From positions 1 to 53,417 of the forward strand of contig NZ_LABZ01000022.1 in assembly GCF_001043955.1 (NCBI RefSeq): a stretch of DNA of 53,417 nt, written 5' to 3'. Positions within the stretch are counted from its first letter, which is position 1. Every line of letters begins with the position of its first letter. The notes beneath the pieces were generated by a model that was given only the letters and a program-made list of their open reading frames with translations, was not told the origin of the DNA and made no database searches. Below are positions 28,501 through 36,359 of the stretch, one piece after another. The translations under genes were made by a program, and so were the position numbers. Origin of the DNA: Methylobacterium tarhaniae. GTDB taxonomy: Bacteria > Pseudomonadota > Alphaproteobacteria > Rhizobiales > Beijerinckiaceae.

Positions 28501-31500
28501 ACCACCTACAAAGCCACCTTCACGGTCGCCGCCGGCACCGACGTGGCGGCGAGCACCGACCTCCCGGTGAGCCTGGTGCTCGAGGACAGCGCGGGCAACG
28601 CCAGCACCGCCTACACCACCGCCATCAGCCAGGGCGGCGACCCGATCGACGCGACGCGCCCGACGCTGGTCTCGGCGACGGTGAACGGCACCGCGCTGGT
28701 TCTGACTTACGGCAAGGCGCTGGACGCCACCAACGGCCCGGCTGCCGGCGCCTTCACGGTGAGGGCGGGCGGCTCCGTGGTGAGCGTGTCCGGCGTCGCG
28801 GTGGATGGCGCGGCCAAGACCGTCACCCTGACCCTGGTCTCGGCGGTCGCCCACGGCCAGGCCGTCACGATCGCCTATGCCGATCCGACCCGCGGCAACG
28901 ACGTCTCCGCCATCCAGGACGGCGCCGGCAACGACGCCGAGACCTTGTCGGCGACCAGCGTCACCAACACCACCCCGCTCCCCGGCCCGACGATCACCGA
29001 TGCCGCCATCACGATCGGCGCCGGCTCGGGCCCGAACGGCGCCTACCGGATCGGCGACACGATCACCGCCACCTGGAACAACACCGCCACTGGCGACAAC
29101 AATTCCGGCGTCACCGGCGTGACGATGGATTTCAGCCAGTTCGGCGCGGCCTCGCCCGTCACCGCCACGAATAGCGGCGGCCTCTGGACGGCGACCTACA
29201 CGATCGCCGCCGGCACGCTCTCGGCGGCGAACCGTAACGTCTCGGTGAGCGCCACCGACAGCAGCGGCAGCCGCACCACCGCCGACACCACCAACGCCAT
29301 GGTCGACAACCAGGCGCCGGCCGCGCCCGTCGTCACCTCGGCGGCCCTCACCCGGAACGGCGCTCCCATCCTGACCGGCACGGCGGAGACCGGCAGCACC
29401 GTCGCGGTCGCCGTGGGCGGGGCGAGCTACACCACGACCGCCACGGGCGGGGCCTGGTCGCTCGACCTCGCCACCGCCACGCCGGTCACCGGCACGCTCA
29501 GCCTCGACACGAACGGCAGCAACGCGATCTCGGTGACCGCCGAGGACGCGGCCGGCAACGTCTCGACAGCCGGGACGCAGACGCTCGTCATCGACACCAC
29601 CGCGCCGACCGCGCCTGCCGTCACCTCGCCCCTGCTCAGCAACAGGGCGGCCCCGATCCTGACCGGCACGGCGGAGATCGGCAGCACCGTCGCGGTCGCC
29701 GTGGGCGGGGCGACCTACACCACGACCGCGACGGGCGGGACCTGGTCGCTCGACCTCGCCACCGCCGCGCCGGTCACCGGCACGCTCAACCTCGACACGA
29801 ACGGCAGCAACGCGATCTCGGTGACCGCCGAGGACGCCGCCGGCAACGTCTCGCCCGCCGGGATGCGGTCCCTGGTCATCGACACCACCGCTCCAGGTGC
29901 GCCCGCCATCACCTCGGCAGCGCTCACCAAGAGCGCCGCCCCGATGCTCACCGGCACAGCGGAGGCCGGATCGGCGGTGACCGTCACGGGGGCTGGGGCG
30001 ACCTACGCCACGACCGCCACGGGCGGAGTCTGGTCGCTCGACCTCGCCACCGCCACACCGGTCACCGGCGCGCTCGGCCTCGACCTCAACGGCGGCAACC
30101 TCGTCTCGGCGACCGCCGAGGATCTCGCGGGCAACACCTCCACGATCGGGACGCAGACCCTCGTCATCGACACGACCGCACCCTCCGCCGCCGTCCGGTT
30201 CGAGGATGCCGACATCAGCGCCAGCGAGCAGGCCGACGCCGCCTTCCTCGTCACCAGCCTTGATGCCGGCGACAGCTTCACCTGGACCATCACCTCCGCC
30301 GGCGGCGGCCAGATCTCCGGCAGTGGCACCACCAGCGCCGGCACCACCCGCGTCGGCGGCCTCGACCTGTCCGGACTCGCCGACGGTGCCCTCACCCTCA
30401 CCCTCGGCCTCACGGACCCGGCCGGCAACGCCGCCACGCCGATCACCGCGGCGGCCCGGAAGGCGACCGGGACCGACCCGGATCCGGTCACCCCGCCGGG
30501 CAGGCAGACCATCGACGGCGCCACCGTCGAGACCGGCGTCACCACCGCCCCAGACGGCAGCAGCCTCGACACCGTGACCATCGCGGCGCCCGACGACAGT
30601 CGCGTCGAGGACCGCACCACTGCCAATGCCGACCTCGCCGACGTGCCGGTGGTGCGCGAGACCCTCATCGACCCGCAGACCGGACAAGCCACCAGCCTCG
30701 CCACCCTCACGGTCAGCGTCCCCACCGGCGTCGGCGTCGTGGCCACCGGCAACGCCGCGCGACAGACCCCCGACCAGGCGCTGACCGGCCTGATCGCCGC
30801 CATCAAGGCCCGCACCGACCCGGGCACGGCCTCACAGGCCGACCTGACCGACGGCGCCTCCGGCTTCCTCGGCGGGCTGTCCAGCGAGGCCCAGCTCCTC
30901 GTGCGCACCATCGACGTGCGCGCCCCGGGCGTCACCCCCGGCCAGCCGGTGCAGATGCGGGTCAGCGGCAACACCCTGGGCGCCACCACCACCCCGACCG
31001 CGCTGGTCTTCGACACCACGGCGGTGACCGGCCCGGTCACCGTCCGGCTCGACAACGTCGAGTTCGCCGCGGTGGTCGGCAACGCCACGCTGGTGGGCGG
31101 CGACGGCCGACAGATCGTCTACGGCGACACCAGCCAGCAATACCTGTATCTCGGCGCCGACGACGACATCCTGCATGGCGGCGGCGGCAACGACACCGTG
31201 GCCAGCGCCGGGGGCAACGACACGCTCTACGGCGACGCGGGCGAGGATCTCGTTGCCGGCGGCGAGGGCGACGACTGGCTGCGCGGCGGGACCGGCCGCG
31301 ACACGGTGTTCGGCGAGACCGGCGACGACGTGGTGTTCGGCGAGGACGACGACGACTTCATCGGGGCCGGCTCCGGCAGCGACTTCGCGTCGGGCGGCTA
31401 TGGCAACGACGAGGTGCACGGCGAGGACGGCAACGACGTGCTGTTCGGCGACGAGGGCCGCGACGGGATCTATGGCGAGGCCGGCGACGACCGGGCCCAT

Positions 31501-32268
31501 GGCGGCACCGGCGACGACTTCATGCAGGGCGGGACCGGCCGCGACACGGTGTTCGGCGAGGACGACGACGACTTCATCGGGGCCGGCGCGGGCAGCGACT
31601 TCGCGTCGGGCGGCTATGGCAACGACGAGGTGCACGGCGAGGACGGCAACGACGTGCTGTTCGGCGACGAGGGCCGCGACGGCGTCTATGGCAAGGCCGG
31701 CGACGACGTGGTGCGGGGCGATGCGGGCGACGACTTCGTGTCGGGCGGCTACGGTCGGGACCTGGTCGAGGGCGGGTCGGGCAACGATCTGGTCTACGGC
31801 GACGACGACGACGACGTGGTGCTCGGGGGTGAGGGCGACGACGCGGTGCTCGGCGGGACCGGCAACGACCGGGTCTTGGGCGAGCAGGGCGCCGACACGC
31901 TGCTGGGCGGCGAGGGAGGCGACGACCTGAGCGGCGGCGAGGGCGACGACCTGCTGTTCGGGGGCCAAGGGGCCGACCTTCTGTTCGGCAATGCCGGCAA
32001 CGACATCCTGGAGGGCGGGCTCGGCTCGGACGTGTTCGGGTTTGGTCGCTGGGACGGGTCGGACGTGATCCGGGACTTCGTGGTTGCGGGGCCCGAGGCG
32101 GACGTGATCGCATTCAACGGCGGCGTGGTGGCGTCGTTCGAGGCGCTGCAGGGGGCGTTGACGCAGGAAGGCGCCGACACGGTGATCCGGTACGGGGCGG
32201 GCGACGTGCTCACGCTGCAGAACGTGCAGGCCTTGAGCCTGAGCGCGGCGAACTTCACCTTCGCCTGA
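22543..32268 (+). CDS. Giant RTX protein with three FG-GAP propellers and Ig-like repeats
   Basis: This is a predicted secreted or surface protein of 3241 aa. Residues 1-105 are Ig-like. Three blocks of seven FG-GAP/VCBS repeats (pattern ADVNGDGKLDIVTAN...SVLLGNGDGTF) occupy about 119-442, 666-1019 and 1349-1689; each repeat has a DxDxDG-type calcium loop. Between and after them lie SwmB-like modules (TRPTLVSATVDGTALVLTYS, then AVDGAAKTVTLTL) and other Ig-like modules, four and about seven copies. Three further Ig-like repeats lie at about 2256-2546. The C-terminus has RTX nonapeptides (2869-3156) and a typical type I secretion end (DVIRDF, then LTLQNVQ). No Sec signal is present, and no TolC/HlyB/HlyD genes are in the window. 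ATG 22543 is used, although ATG 22555 is possible. Confidence 0.88.
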   Translation: MTLPMPNVTAITITPVSGTVGIGAQIVLTLSTDQPVTVSTAGGTPSLTLSNGATAAYTGVDGSGRPRFTYTVAAGDTGASNLTVTGLSLNGGSITGGGGSLSFGASTDLPTGGGSASVATADVDGDGKLDIVVTNSDVDTVSVLLGNGNGTFKSKTGLATGSGPYAVALADVNGDGRLDIVTANYSSATASVLLGNGNGTFETRADISTGSSPYSVALADVDSDGKLDIVTANYGDNTASVLLGNGNGTFKAEVLFGTGSAPRSVALADVNGDGRLDIVTANGDDNTASVLLGNGNGTFKIRTDLATGGAPRSVALADVNGDGRLDVVTANTDDGTVSVLLGNGNGTFKAKTDFGTGGRPRSVALADVDGDGKLDVVTANADDNTASVLLGNGDGTFKAKTDFTTDSIPYSVAPADLNGDGKLDIVTANNNFGTASVLLNTTAPGISLSTSSVASATGAATGLALDATRPTLVAATVNGTALVLTYGEALDAAHGPGPSAFTVRAGGSVVSVSGVAVDGAAKTVTLTLASPVTAGQSVTVAYADPTNGDDANAIQDAAGNDAASLAATPTVNRTEARVTAITATPSSGSRGIGATVVLTLTTDIPVTVDTTGGTPSLSLGNGAAAAYTGVDGSGKPQFTYIVAAGDTDTSDLTVTGLALNGGSITGGGLNFATKTDVTAGDGPYSVALADVNGDGKLDIVTANYGSNNASVLLGNGDGTFRAKTTFSTGSNPGSVALADLDGDGKLDIVTANSYGNSASVLRGNGDGTFKAKTNFTTGAQPFGIALGDVNGDGKLDLVTANFGSGANSASVLLGNGNGTFKPRTDLATGPSPASITLADVDGDHKLDIVTANYGSGASSASVLLGNGDGTFKPRTDFATGNQPNSVTQGDVNGDGRLDLVTANYGSNNASVLLGNGDGTFKARTDFTTGSLPTSVALADADGDGKLDLVTANYGSGASSASVLLGNGDGTFKARTDFTTGSFPASITLGDVDGDHKLDIVTANYGDSSGTTASVLLNATSPIVGLSAASVAGATGHATGLAIDATPPAIVTVSIPNAAMKIGDVVTATITVASDTDTDTLQSGTIAGYTLGGLTKINDTTYTATFTVTAGLDVAASADLPVSLVLEDGAGNLSTAYTTAISQGGDAIDTTRPTLVSATVDGASLVLTYSEALDAAHGPGPSAFTVRVGGSVVSVSGVAVDGAAKTVTLTLASPVTAGQSATVAYADPTNGDDLSAIQDSSGNDAVSLSATGVTNQTPIRVTGIAASPASGTAGIGAQIVLTLSTDLPVTVDATGGTPSLTLGNGATAAYTGVDAGGKPQFTYMVAAGDTATSDLTVTGLALNGGTITGGGLSFASGTTLGTSSGSQSVSLADVNGDGKLDLVTANSDPSTASVLLGNGDGTFKAKTDFGTGSSPYSVALADLNGDGKLDLVTTNNDSGSASVLLGNGDGTFQAKADIGTGGSPIAVTLADVDGDGKRDIVTANYGNSVSVLLGNGDGTFKPKADVTTGSGSRSAALADLDGDGKLDIVTANQFAGTASVLLGNGDGTFKPRTDIVTGRGSLSVKLADLDGDGRLDIVTANNDSGTVSVLLGNGDGTFRAKTEFSSGRSPYAVAVADIDGDGRLDIVTANSGGASTSVLLGNGDGTFKDKVDFGTGRTPLAVALGDLDGDTKPDIVTAQIGGSASVLLNATAPIVGLSATSLAGATGAATGLTVDATPPAITAVSIPNAAMKIGDVVTATITVASDADIDTLQSGTIAGYTLGDLTKVDDTTYKATFTVTAGTDVAASADLPVSLVLEDGAGNASTAYTTAIRQGSDGIDATRPTLVSATVDGTALVLTYSEALDAIQGPAAGAFTVMAGGSALGVSGVAVDGAAKTVTLTLASPVTPGQTVTVAYADPTSGDDASAIQDSAGNDAASLSATGVTNNTPVPDTTPPVITAVSIPDTTMKIGDVVTATITVASDTDTYTLRSGTIAGYSLGDLTKVDDTTYKATFTVAAGTDVAASTDLPVSLVLEDSAGNASTAYTTAISQGGDPIDATRPTLVSATVNGTALVLTYGKALDATNGPAAGAFTVRAGGSVVSVSGVAVDGAAKTVTLTLVSAVAHGQAVTIAYADPTRGNDVSAIQDGAGNDAETLSATSVTNTTPLPGPTITDAAITIGAGSGPNGAYRIGDTITATWNNTATGDNNSGVTGVTMDFSQFGAASPVTATNSGGLWTATYTIAAGTLSAANRNVSVSATDSSGSRTTADTTNAMVDNQAPAAPVVTSAALTRNGAPILTGTAETGSTVAVAVGGASYTTTATGGAWSLDLATATPVTGTLSLDTNGSNAISVTAEDAAGNVSTAGTQTLVIDTTAPTAPAVTSPLLSNRAAPILTGTAEIGSTVAVAVGGATYTTTATGGTWSLDLATAAPVTGTLNLDTNGSNAISVTAEDAAGNVSPAGMRSLVIDTTAPGAPAITSAALTKSAAPMLTGTAEAGSAVTVTGAGATYATTATGGVWSLDLATATPVTGALGLDLNGGNLVSATAEDLAGNTSTIGTQTLVIDTTAPSAAVRFEDADISASEQADAAFLVTSLDAGDSFTWTITSAGGGQISGSGTTSAGTTRVGGLDLSGLADGALTLTLGLTDPAGNAATPITAAARKATGTDPDPVTPPGRQTIDGATVETGVTTAPDGSSLDTVTIAAPDDSRVEDRTTANADLADVPVVRETLIDPQTGQATSLATLTVSVPTGVGVVATGNAARQTPDQALTGLIAAIKARTDPGTASQADLTDGASGFLGGLSSEAQLLVRTIDVRAPGVTPGQPVQMRVSGNTLGATTTPTALVFDTTAVTGPVTVRLDNVEFAAVVGNATLVGGDGRQIVYGDTSQQYLYLGADDDILHGGGGNDTVASAGGNDTLYGDAGEDLVAGGEGDDWLRGGTGRDTVFGETGDDVVFGEDDDDFIGAGSGSDFASGGYGNDEVHGEDGNDVLFGDEGRDGIYGEAGDDRAHGGTGDDFMQGGTGRDTVFGEDDDDFIGAGAGSDFASGGYGNDEVHGEDGNDVLFGDEGRDGVYGKAGDDVVRGDAGDDFVSGGYGRDLVEGGSGNDLVYGDDDDDVVLGGEGDDAVLGGTGNDRVLGEQGADTLLGGEGGDDLSGGEGDDLLFGGQGADLLFGNAGNDILEGGLGSDVFGFGRWDGSDVIRDFVVAGPEADVIAFNGGVVASFEALQGALTQEGADTVIRYGAGDVLTLQNVQALSLSAANFTFA
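31336..31703 (+). repeat. Near-identical duplication inside the RTX coding region
   Basis: About 155 bases at 31336-31490 recur at 31549-31703 with only a few differences. The shared stretch encodes FGEDDDDFIGAGSGSDFASG and the units after it. This is far closer than neighbouring RTX units are to each other and indicates recent unequal recombination or gene conversion. Confidence 0.75.
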
Positions 32269-32278
32269 GACCAAAGCT

Positions 32279-32312
32279 CCCGGGCCGTTCCGCGATTGTG
32301 CGGCGGCCCGGG
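32279..32312 (+). terminator. Terminator hairpin after the giant RTX gene
   Basis: cccgggccg (32279-32287) pairs with cggcccggg (32304-32312), starting ten bases after the stop codon. A short gcgcctttg follows, so it is a reasonable intrinsic terminator. Confidence 0.65.
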
Positions 32313-32377
32313 CGCCTTTGCTCACGAATCGCTCCGGGTTTCCCGGCAACGGTAATCAGATCGCGGCGGCTAGCATT

Positions 32378-32830
32378 ACAATTGTATGGACCTCTTGATG
32401 TGAGCTTGGCGGGCAGCGGCTTGGTGAGCACGCCGCCAGGCTGACCAAGCGATGACGAGAGCCGGTTCAATGCGCCGTTGCGCGAGTCGCATCGCGACTC
32501 GCCGGATCTCCTGGAGTGACCAGGGCACGGGCGAGCTTGGCCCTTCGCTCGGTTTTTGGGGGCGGGCCGTTGGCCCGCTGGCGCACCCGCGCCAGCACTG
32601 CGAACGCCAGCATCACCAAGCTGACGTGCCGGTGCCAGCCATGCCAGGAGCGGGTCTCGTTGTGGTCCAGACCCAGTTCGGTCTTGCTGGTTTCAAACGC
32701 CTCTTCGATCGCCCAGCGCCGTCCCTCGAGGTCGTGTCCCTTGGAGTGGTGTCGCTGACCGAGAGCGGGAGAGCCCACCTGCGCGCCTTCCACAGCGCTG
32801 TAGCAGGCGGGATCTCCCACGGGGGTGGCC
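32378..32830 (-). pseudogene. IS701-family transposase C-terminal fragment
   Basis: The minus strand reads GRRWAIEEAFETSKTELGLD and then HNETRSWHGWHRHVSLVMLA, the conserved C-terminal block (with the catalytic glutamate region) of IS701-type DDE transposases. Near 32510-32560 the frame shifts; the correct protein continues in another frame as WSLQEIRRVAMRLAQRRIEP and WRRAHQAAARQAHIKRSIQL, ending at a TAA at 32378-32380. The N-terminal two thirds are missing. The open frame continues without a stop into the neighbouring integrase fragment, so a chimeric protein could be made. Confidence 0.8.
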
Positions 32831-33300
32831 ATCGGCGGTGACGGGTTAGGATCGGGTTGCTGATACTGCTCGAAGAGCTGCGACAGCATCACGGCCGGTA
32901 CCGGCTCCTTGCCGAGCACCGCCGCACGGGTCGCCGGATCGTCCGCCGCGTTGCGCGCGGCCAGGGCGTCGATCCGCGCCAGGATCTCGGCGAGAGGCTG
33001 CGCCGCCACCTCCGCGGCCGGCATGTAACTGAAGCCGAGCTGCCGGGCGCGCTTACGCGCGGCCTCGTAGCGCGCCTTTGCCTCCACACTCTGGCCGCCG
33101 GCGAGGCCCTGCCAGTAGGCCTCCAGCTCGCCGTTCATCTGCGCCGCCGCACGCGCGGCACGCAGGCCCCGCGGGTCGTCCGCGGTCCGGATGTGGGTCG
33201 AGCGCTTGACAATGCCGCGCTTGTCGAGGGCGGCGAACGTCTCCGGGACGCGCCGGACGAAGTGCCAGAAGCCCTGGCGTCGCGTCAGAAACTCGGGCAT
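32831..33300 (-). pseudogene. Tyrosine integrase N-terminal fragment
   Basis: Starting at ATG 33300, MPEFLTRRQGFWHFVRRVPE and KRSTHIRTADDPRGLRAARA form the N-terminal domain typical of DUF6538-type phage or island integrases. About 155 residues remain, up to QLFEQYQQPDPNP; the catalytic domain is gone, replaced by the IS701 fragment. It starts 115 bases left of the attachment-site copy at 33415, the same arrangement as the intact integrase beside the tRNA. It differs in sequence from the intact integrase, so the middle element had its own integrase. Confidence 0.75.
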
Positions 33301-33414
33301 CGGCGGGCAGCGATGTTGGACGTTGCGTTGGACGAAATCGTGCCCTGCCGTAAGGGCGCCCGTCAAGCAATGGCGCTAAGCATTTAATTTTGCTGCTAAA
33401 ATAGAAAAACGACT

Positions 33415-33431
33415 TGGCGGAAGGGGTGGGA
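33415..33431. repeat. Attachment-site copy between the two islands
   Basis: tggcggaaggggtggga is identical over 17 bases to the 3' end of the tRNA-Ser gene at 46971-46987. It marks the junction of the middle and right elements. Confidence 0.8.
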
Positions 33432-33808
33432 CATTCCGAGCCAACATCCATAATCCAATTAAATCAACGGCTTAGGCTCTGTGTGATGCGCCACCTGTAG
33501 CGCAGAACTGTAGCACGGAAATCCGTTGATAGCGAGTTCGACGGAGAGAGAGGAAATCGAACCGGGAGGCTGTTCAGGCCCCCTTCCCTGCCTTCAGAAC
33601 GCTGCCTTCGGTGAAGCCATGGGATGAGGCTGAGGGAGCGCCCTCAGATGGCACCACGAGCCCCGTAGATAGTGACTCGCTGTCTGCCTCTGCTTCTACC
33701 TCTCGTAACGAGGCTGGGATCTGTGCGGGTTGGTGCTGTCACAGGCGGCCTTGCGACGGCTGCGTGATCAAACTTCACCGATCACAATCTTCGGTGTATG
33801 ACCGCCGA
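33432..33808. other. Left end of the right island, no gene before 33809
   Basis: Besides the arm-site pair, there is a hairpin ctgaggg-agcg-ccctcag near 33631-33648. The open frame through 33611-33808 is the upstream extension of the next gene and has no supporting motif. Confidence 0.4.
33491..33515. promoter_or_regulatory. Candidate integrase arm sites, left end of the right island
   Basis: Two CTGTAGC motifs lie at 33494-33500 and 33507-33513, 13 bp apart, within a cacctgtagc context. The same arrangement, orientation and spacing occurs at 46887-46906 at the other end of the element. Confidence 0.55.
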
Positions 33809-34534
33809 ATGGCCGAAGGCGATTTGATCTCAACCCTCGTCACTCATACGTTTGCCCTTCTCACCGGGGGCGGCTTGAGCACTTTCCTGGTGAATCAGCA
33901 CTTCACGAAGAAAGAACGAAAACGACAGGAATCGGAAGAAGCACGCAAGCTCGTCATTAGGCTTTTGCCGGCGCTACAAATCGCTCAACGGCAATATACT
34001 CGCTTCTTAAATGAGAGTATTTACCTTCACGATATCGATAATGAAATTCGCAACTCACAAATATCAACTATAGTTATCTGCAAGCCCGACGCGGATCTGG
34101 CAGCTATCATCGACAGTGCTGCCTTGCATCTCTTGGAAAACCGATTTTTGGTGGAGCTAGCGGGCCATAAAGCTCGAATGCTGAGCTTGGCTAGCGAACT
34201 TGACGAAAAACAATCCAGTCTCAATTACGATTATGCCTTTCCAGAAGACTTGGCTGTTGCAGCGAAGGATCATCTTGATCGAAATTTCGTAGATTTGATC
34301 CTCGCTCTGCACCAGCTCCGTCGGGATATGACCGTCACATATCTTGGTAAAAGCGCTTGGCCTGCTAGCGAGAAGCGGCTAGGTGCCGAATTGGCTAAGT
34401 TGCGGAAGCGAGTATACTCGGAGACGAGCTGGGGAGATCAATTTGGGAAGTTCAAGAACCGGCTCGAGCACACCTACTCGAAGTACCTCTACCGCTTCCG
34501 CCGCTGGCTCCGGGATTTTGGCATGACAAAATAG
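33809..34534 (+). CDS. Hypothetical membrane-anchored protein
   Basis: This is a protein of about 241 aa from ATG 33809 (an in-frame GTG at 33794 is possible). The N-terminus has one hydrophobic segment (LVTHTFALLTGGGLSTFLV), followed directly by a basic stretch (KKERKRQESEEARK), so the rest should face the cytoplasm. The body is mainly alpha-helical and likely coiled (residues 40-215). It ends in a basic, aromatic region (YRFRRWLRDFGMTK). No enzyme motif is seen. It converges with the GIY-YIG gene, with 19 bases between stop codons. Base composition is lower in GC than the backbone. Membrane-anchored helical proteins of this type are common in defence islands, but no function can be given. 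Confidence 0.6.
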   Translation: MAEGDLISTLVTHTFALLTGGGLSTFLVNQHFTKKERKRQESEEARKLVIRLLPALQIAQRQYTRFLNESIYLHDIDNEIRNSQISTIVICKPDADLAAIIDSAALHLLENRFLVELAGHKARMLSLASELDEKQSSLNYDYAFPEDLAVAAKDHLDRNFVDLILALHQLRRDMTVTYLGKSAWPASEKRLGAELAKLRKRVYSETSWGDQFGKFKNRLEHTYSKYLYRFRRWLRDFGMTK

Positions 34535-34553
34535 GCTAGAGGATGGGCGGTCC

Positions 34554-35483
34554 TCAGCCTTGAGCGCCCAGCTGAGCGTCCTGCCACTCCTTTAAGGTCT
34601 GACCGGTGCCGACGAGGCGCCACGCCGTACGTCCGTTCGAGTTGCTGTTCTTGATCACTGCCGCAGCAGCCGAGGCACTCATGAACGCAACATCTGCAGC
34701 GAACTCTAGGAATTGTGGATCAGCGGACGGCACCAGCCTTCCATCTTTAATTAGTTGATCACGCAGAGGGGCGTAGCTATTAGCGGCATATCCGCTCTTG
34801 GTTGTGGCCTTTGAGCCTGCGAGGACAGTAAGCTCCCCGTCGACCTCCACTGCTCGGGCTTCATAACCGTGCTTCCCGCTGGTGAGTATCAGATCGATCT
34901 GGGGGCCCAGCTGCGCCTTTGACTTATCGTTTGAGATTTCTGGCGCATGGATCTTGCCTTTAGGTCTTAGAAAATCGAAGCCGACCACAGGGAGAATGAC
35001 CTCTACCTGAGAAATGAAAAACTCCATGTCCGCGATGTCGCTTTCGGGCAGAGCCTTGCGGCCGGGCTCGTTGCCGTTAGCGAGGTTTGCTCGGTCGGCA
35101 CTCTTCGTCAGCTCCACGAAGCGGTGCTCAAGGTAGCGGACATGGGACTTTGTGAGGTTCGCGTCTTTGGACGTGACGATGCAGACTCGGCTCCAGAAGT
35201 CCTTTGATGAGTCCTTGGCGTGCGACTTAATGCGGTCGATGACGCTATCGCCTTCACCAACGTAGACCCGAGACTTGGTTGGCTGCTCAGGGTCATCCCC
35301 GACGAGAAAGTAGACCCCCGTGCGGGTTGCCTCATCGCGGCTTAAGGCTTCGCCCAGGCGGGACCTCGGGGCGACCAATGCGTGACCCGTCCAGTTCATG
35401 ATCTCGGCGGTGAGGATCCCCGTAGGGGAGCCATCCGCTAGGTAGAGGCGCACGCTTCGACCCTGAACCACTACTGCCCCCAC
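34554..35483 (-). CDS. GIY-YIG nuclease domain protein with C-terminal DUF4357
   Basis: This is a protein of 309 aa. A GIY-YIG fold is indicated by GVYFLVGDDPEQPTKSRVYVGEGDSVIDRIKSH (residues about 55-90), including the G-[IV]-Y and Y-V-G elements and a following arginine. A glutamate in YLEHRFVEL could be catalytic. The C-terminus carries DUF4357 (NSNGRTAWRLVGTGQTLKEWQ), often found with GIY-YIG domains and with type I restriction components. The middle region is unassigned. It probably cuts or modifies DNA, perhaps as part of an anti-phage function. It is monocistronic, convergent with the hypothetical gene. Confidence 0.75.
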   Translation of the reverse strand: MGAVVVQGRSVRLYLADGSPTGILTAEIMNWTGHALVAPRSRLGEALSRDEATRTGVYFLVGDDPEQPTKSRVYVGEGDSVIDRIKSHAKDSSKDFWSRVCIVTSKDANLTKSHVRYLEHRFVELTKSADRANLANGNEPGRKALPESDIADMEFFISQVEVILPVVGFDFLRPKGKIHAPEISNDKSKAQLGPQIDLILTSGKHGYEARAVEVDGELTVLAGSKATTKSGYAANSYAPLRDQLIKDGRLVPSADPQFLEFAADVAFMSASAAAAVIKNSNSNGRTAWRLVGTGQTLKEWQDAQLGAQG

Positions 35484-35696
35484 CCAAGTTCCTATCCTTG
35501 AGAATGGCGCGACACGGAGCTTGGCGGCAAGAGCTATCGTCGCTTCCGGCCGTGAATTGCTCTCGTCCTAATTTATGCCATCGCATCAATGGCTTGCGGG
35601 CAAGAGGCGGCATTTCGGTGCACTCAAGGAGAACTCAGTCGAGCTTGAGCCAAAAGGTTGCACTCACTGAGAACACTCTTGCAGAGAATCAAGATC

Positions 35697-36359
35697 ATGA
35701 ATCGACAAAAAACCAAACCGACATCGCGAGCCACGAGCGCCGCGAACTGTGTGGCAGCTAATAAAAATCGGGGGAAGTCGCAGTCTGATGCCTACCGGGC
35801 GTACGCAGACGGCTCATCGCTCTACAATCCAGGCCCCGCAGGGTGGGCCGTTCTCATCATCAAGCCCGATGGCACCCGAGAGATGTTGGTCGGCTCTGCC
35901 GCTCTGGCCACGAATAACGCCATGGAACTCCGGGCAGCCATTGAGGCGCTGAAGGCCATGCCCAGCAACGCCACAGGAGTGCTCCTGTCCGACAGCGAGT
36001 ACGTCGTGAAGGGCGTTACTTCCTGGCGGAAGGGGTGGGAAGCCAAGGGCTGGAGGAACGCGAAGGGTCAGCCAGTCGCCAACGCGGACTACTGGCGAAC
36101 CGTGTTCCAGCTCTCCGATCAGCACCCTGGGATCCGCTTCGAGTGGGTCCGAGGCCATGCGGGCGAGGAAGGGAATACGCTGGTTGATACCCTCGCCAGG
36201 GCTGAAGCCGAGAAGGTCCGTGCTGGGCCGCCCCCTGTAGGGCCTCAAGAAGCTACCCACGGGCTCATTCGCTCCGGGATCGGCACAGCCGGCGGCAGCG
36301 CGACCCGACGGGTGGCTTCCGAGGCTGATAGCGCCCGTTTGAAGAGGGCTGGTGCCTGA
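35697..36359 (+). CDS. rnhA: Ribonuclease HI
   Basis: This endonuclease degrades RNA in RNA-DNA hybrids. The four acidic residues are visible: YADGSS (Asp), NNAMELRAAIEAL (Glu), LSDSEYVVKG (Asp) and NTLVDTLARAEA (Asp), with the WVRGHAGEEGN loop before the last. The length is about 220 aa from ATG 35697, longer than the usual 150 because of a basic N-terminal extension of about 40 residues and a C-terminal tail of 40 residues. It lies alone in the island, so it is probably an acquired second copy. Such copies occur in mobile elements, where they may help replication or defence. Confidence 0.85.
   Translation: MNRQKTKPTSRATSAANCVAANKNRGKSQSDAYRAYADGSSLYNPGPAGWAVLIIKPDGTREMLVGSAALATNNAMELRAAIEALKAMPSNATGVLLSDSEYVVKGVTSWRKGWEAKGWRNAKGQPVANADYWRTVFQLSDQHPGIRFEWVRGHAGEEGNTLVDTLARAEAEKVRAGPPPVGPQEATHGLIRSGIGTAGGSATRRVASEADSARLKRAGA

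Noticed and set aside
27517..30687. A 1056-codon open frame on the minus strand opposite the Ig-like region
   Set aside because: It is also a reverse shadow of repeated GC-rich coding sequence; no domain, start site or signal supports it.
31150..32010. Tandem DNA repeats considered as non-coding satellite
   Set aside because: All repeats keep the reading frame and encode standard RTX nonapeptides.
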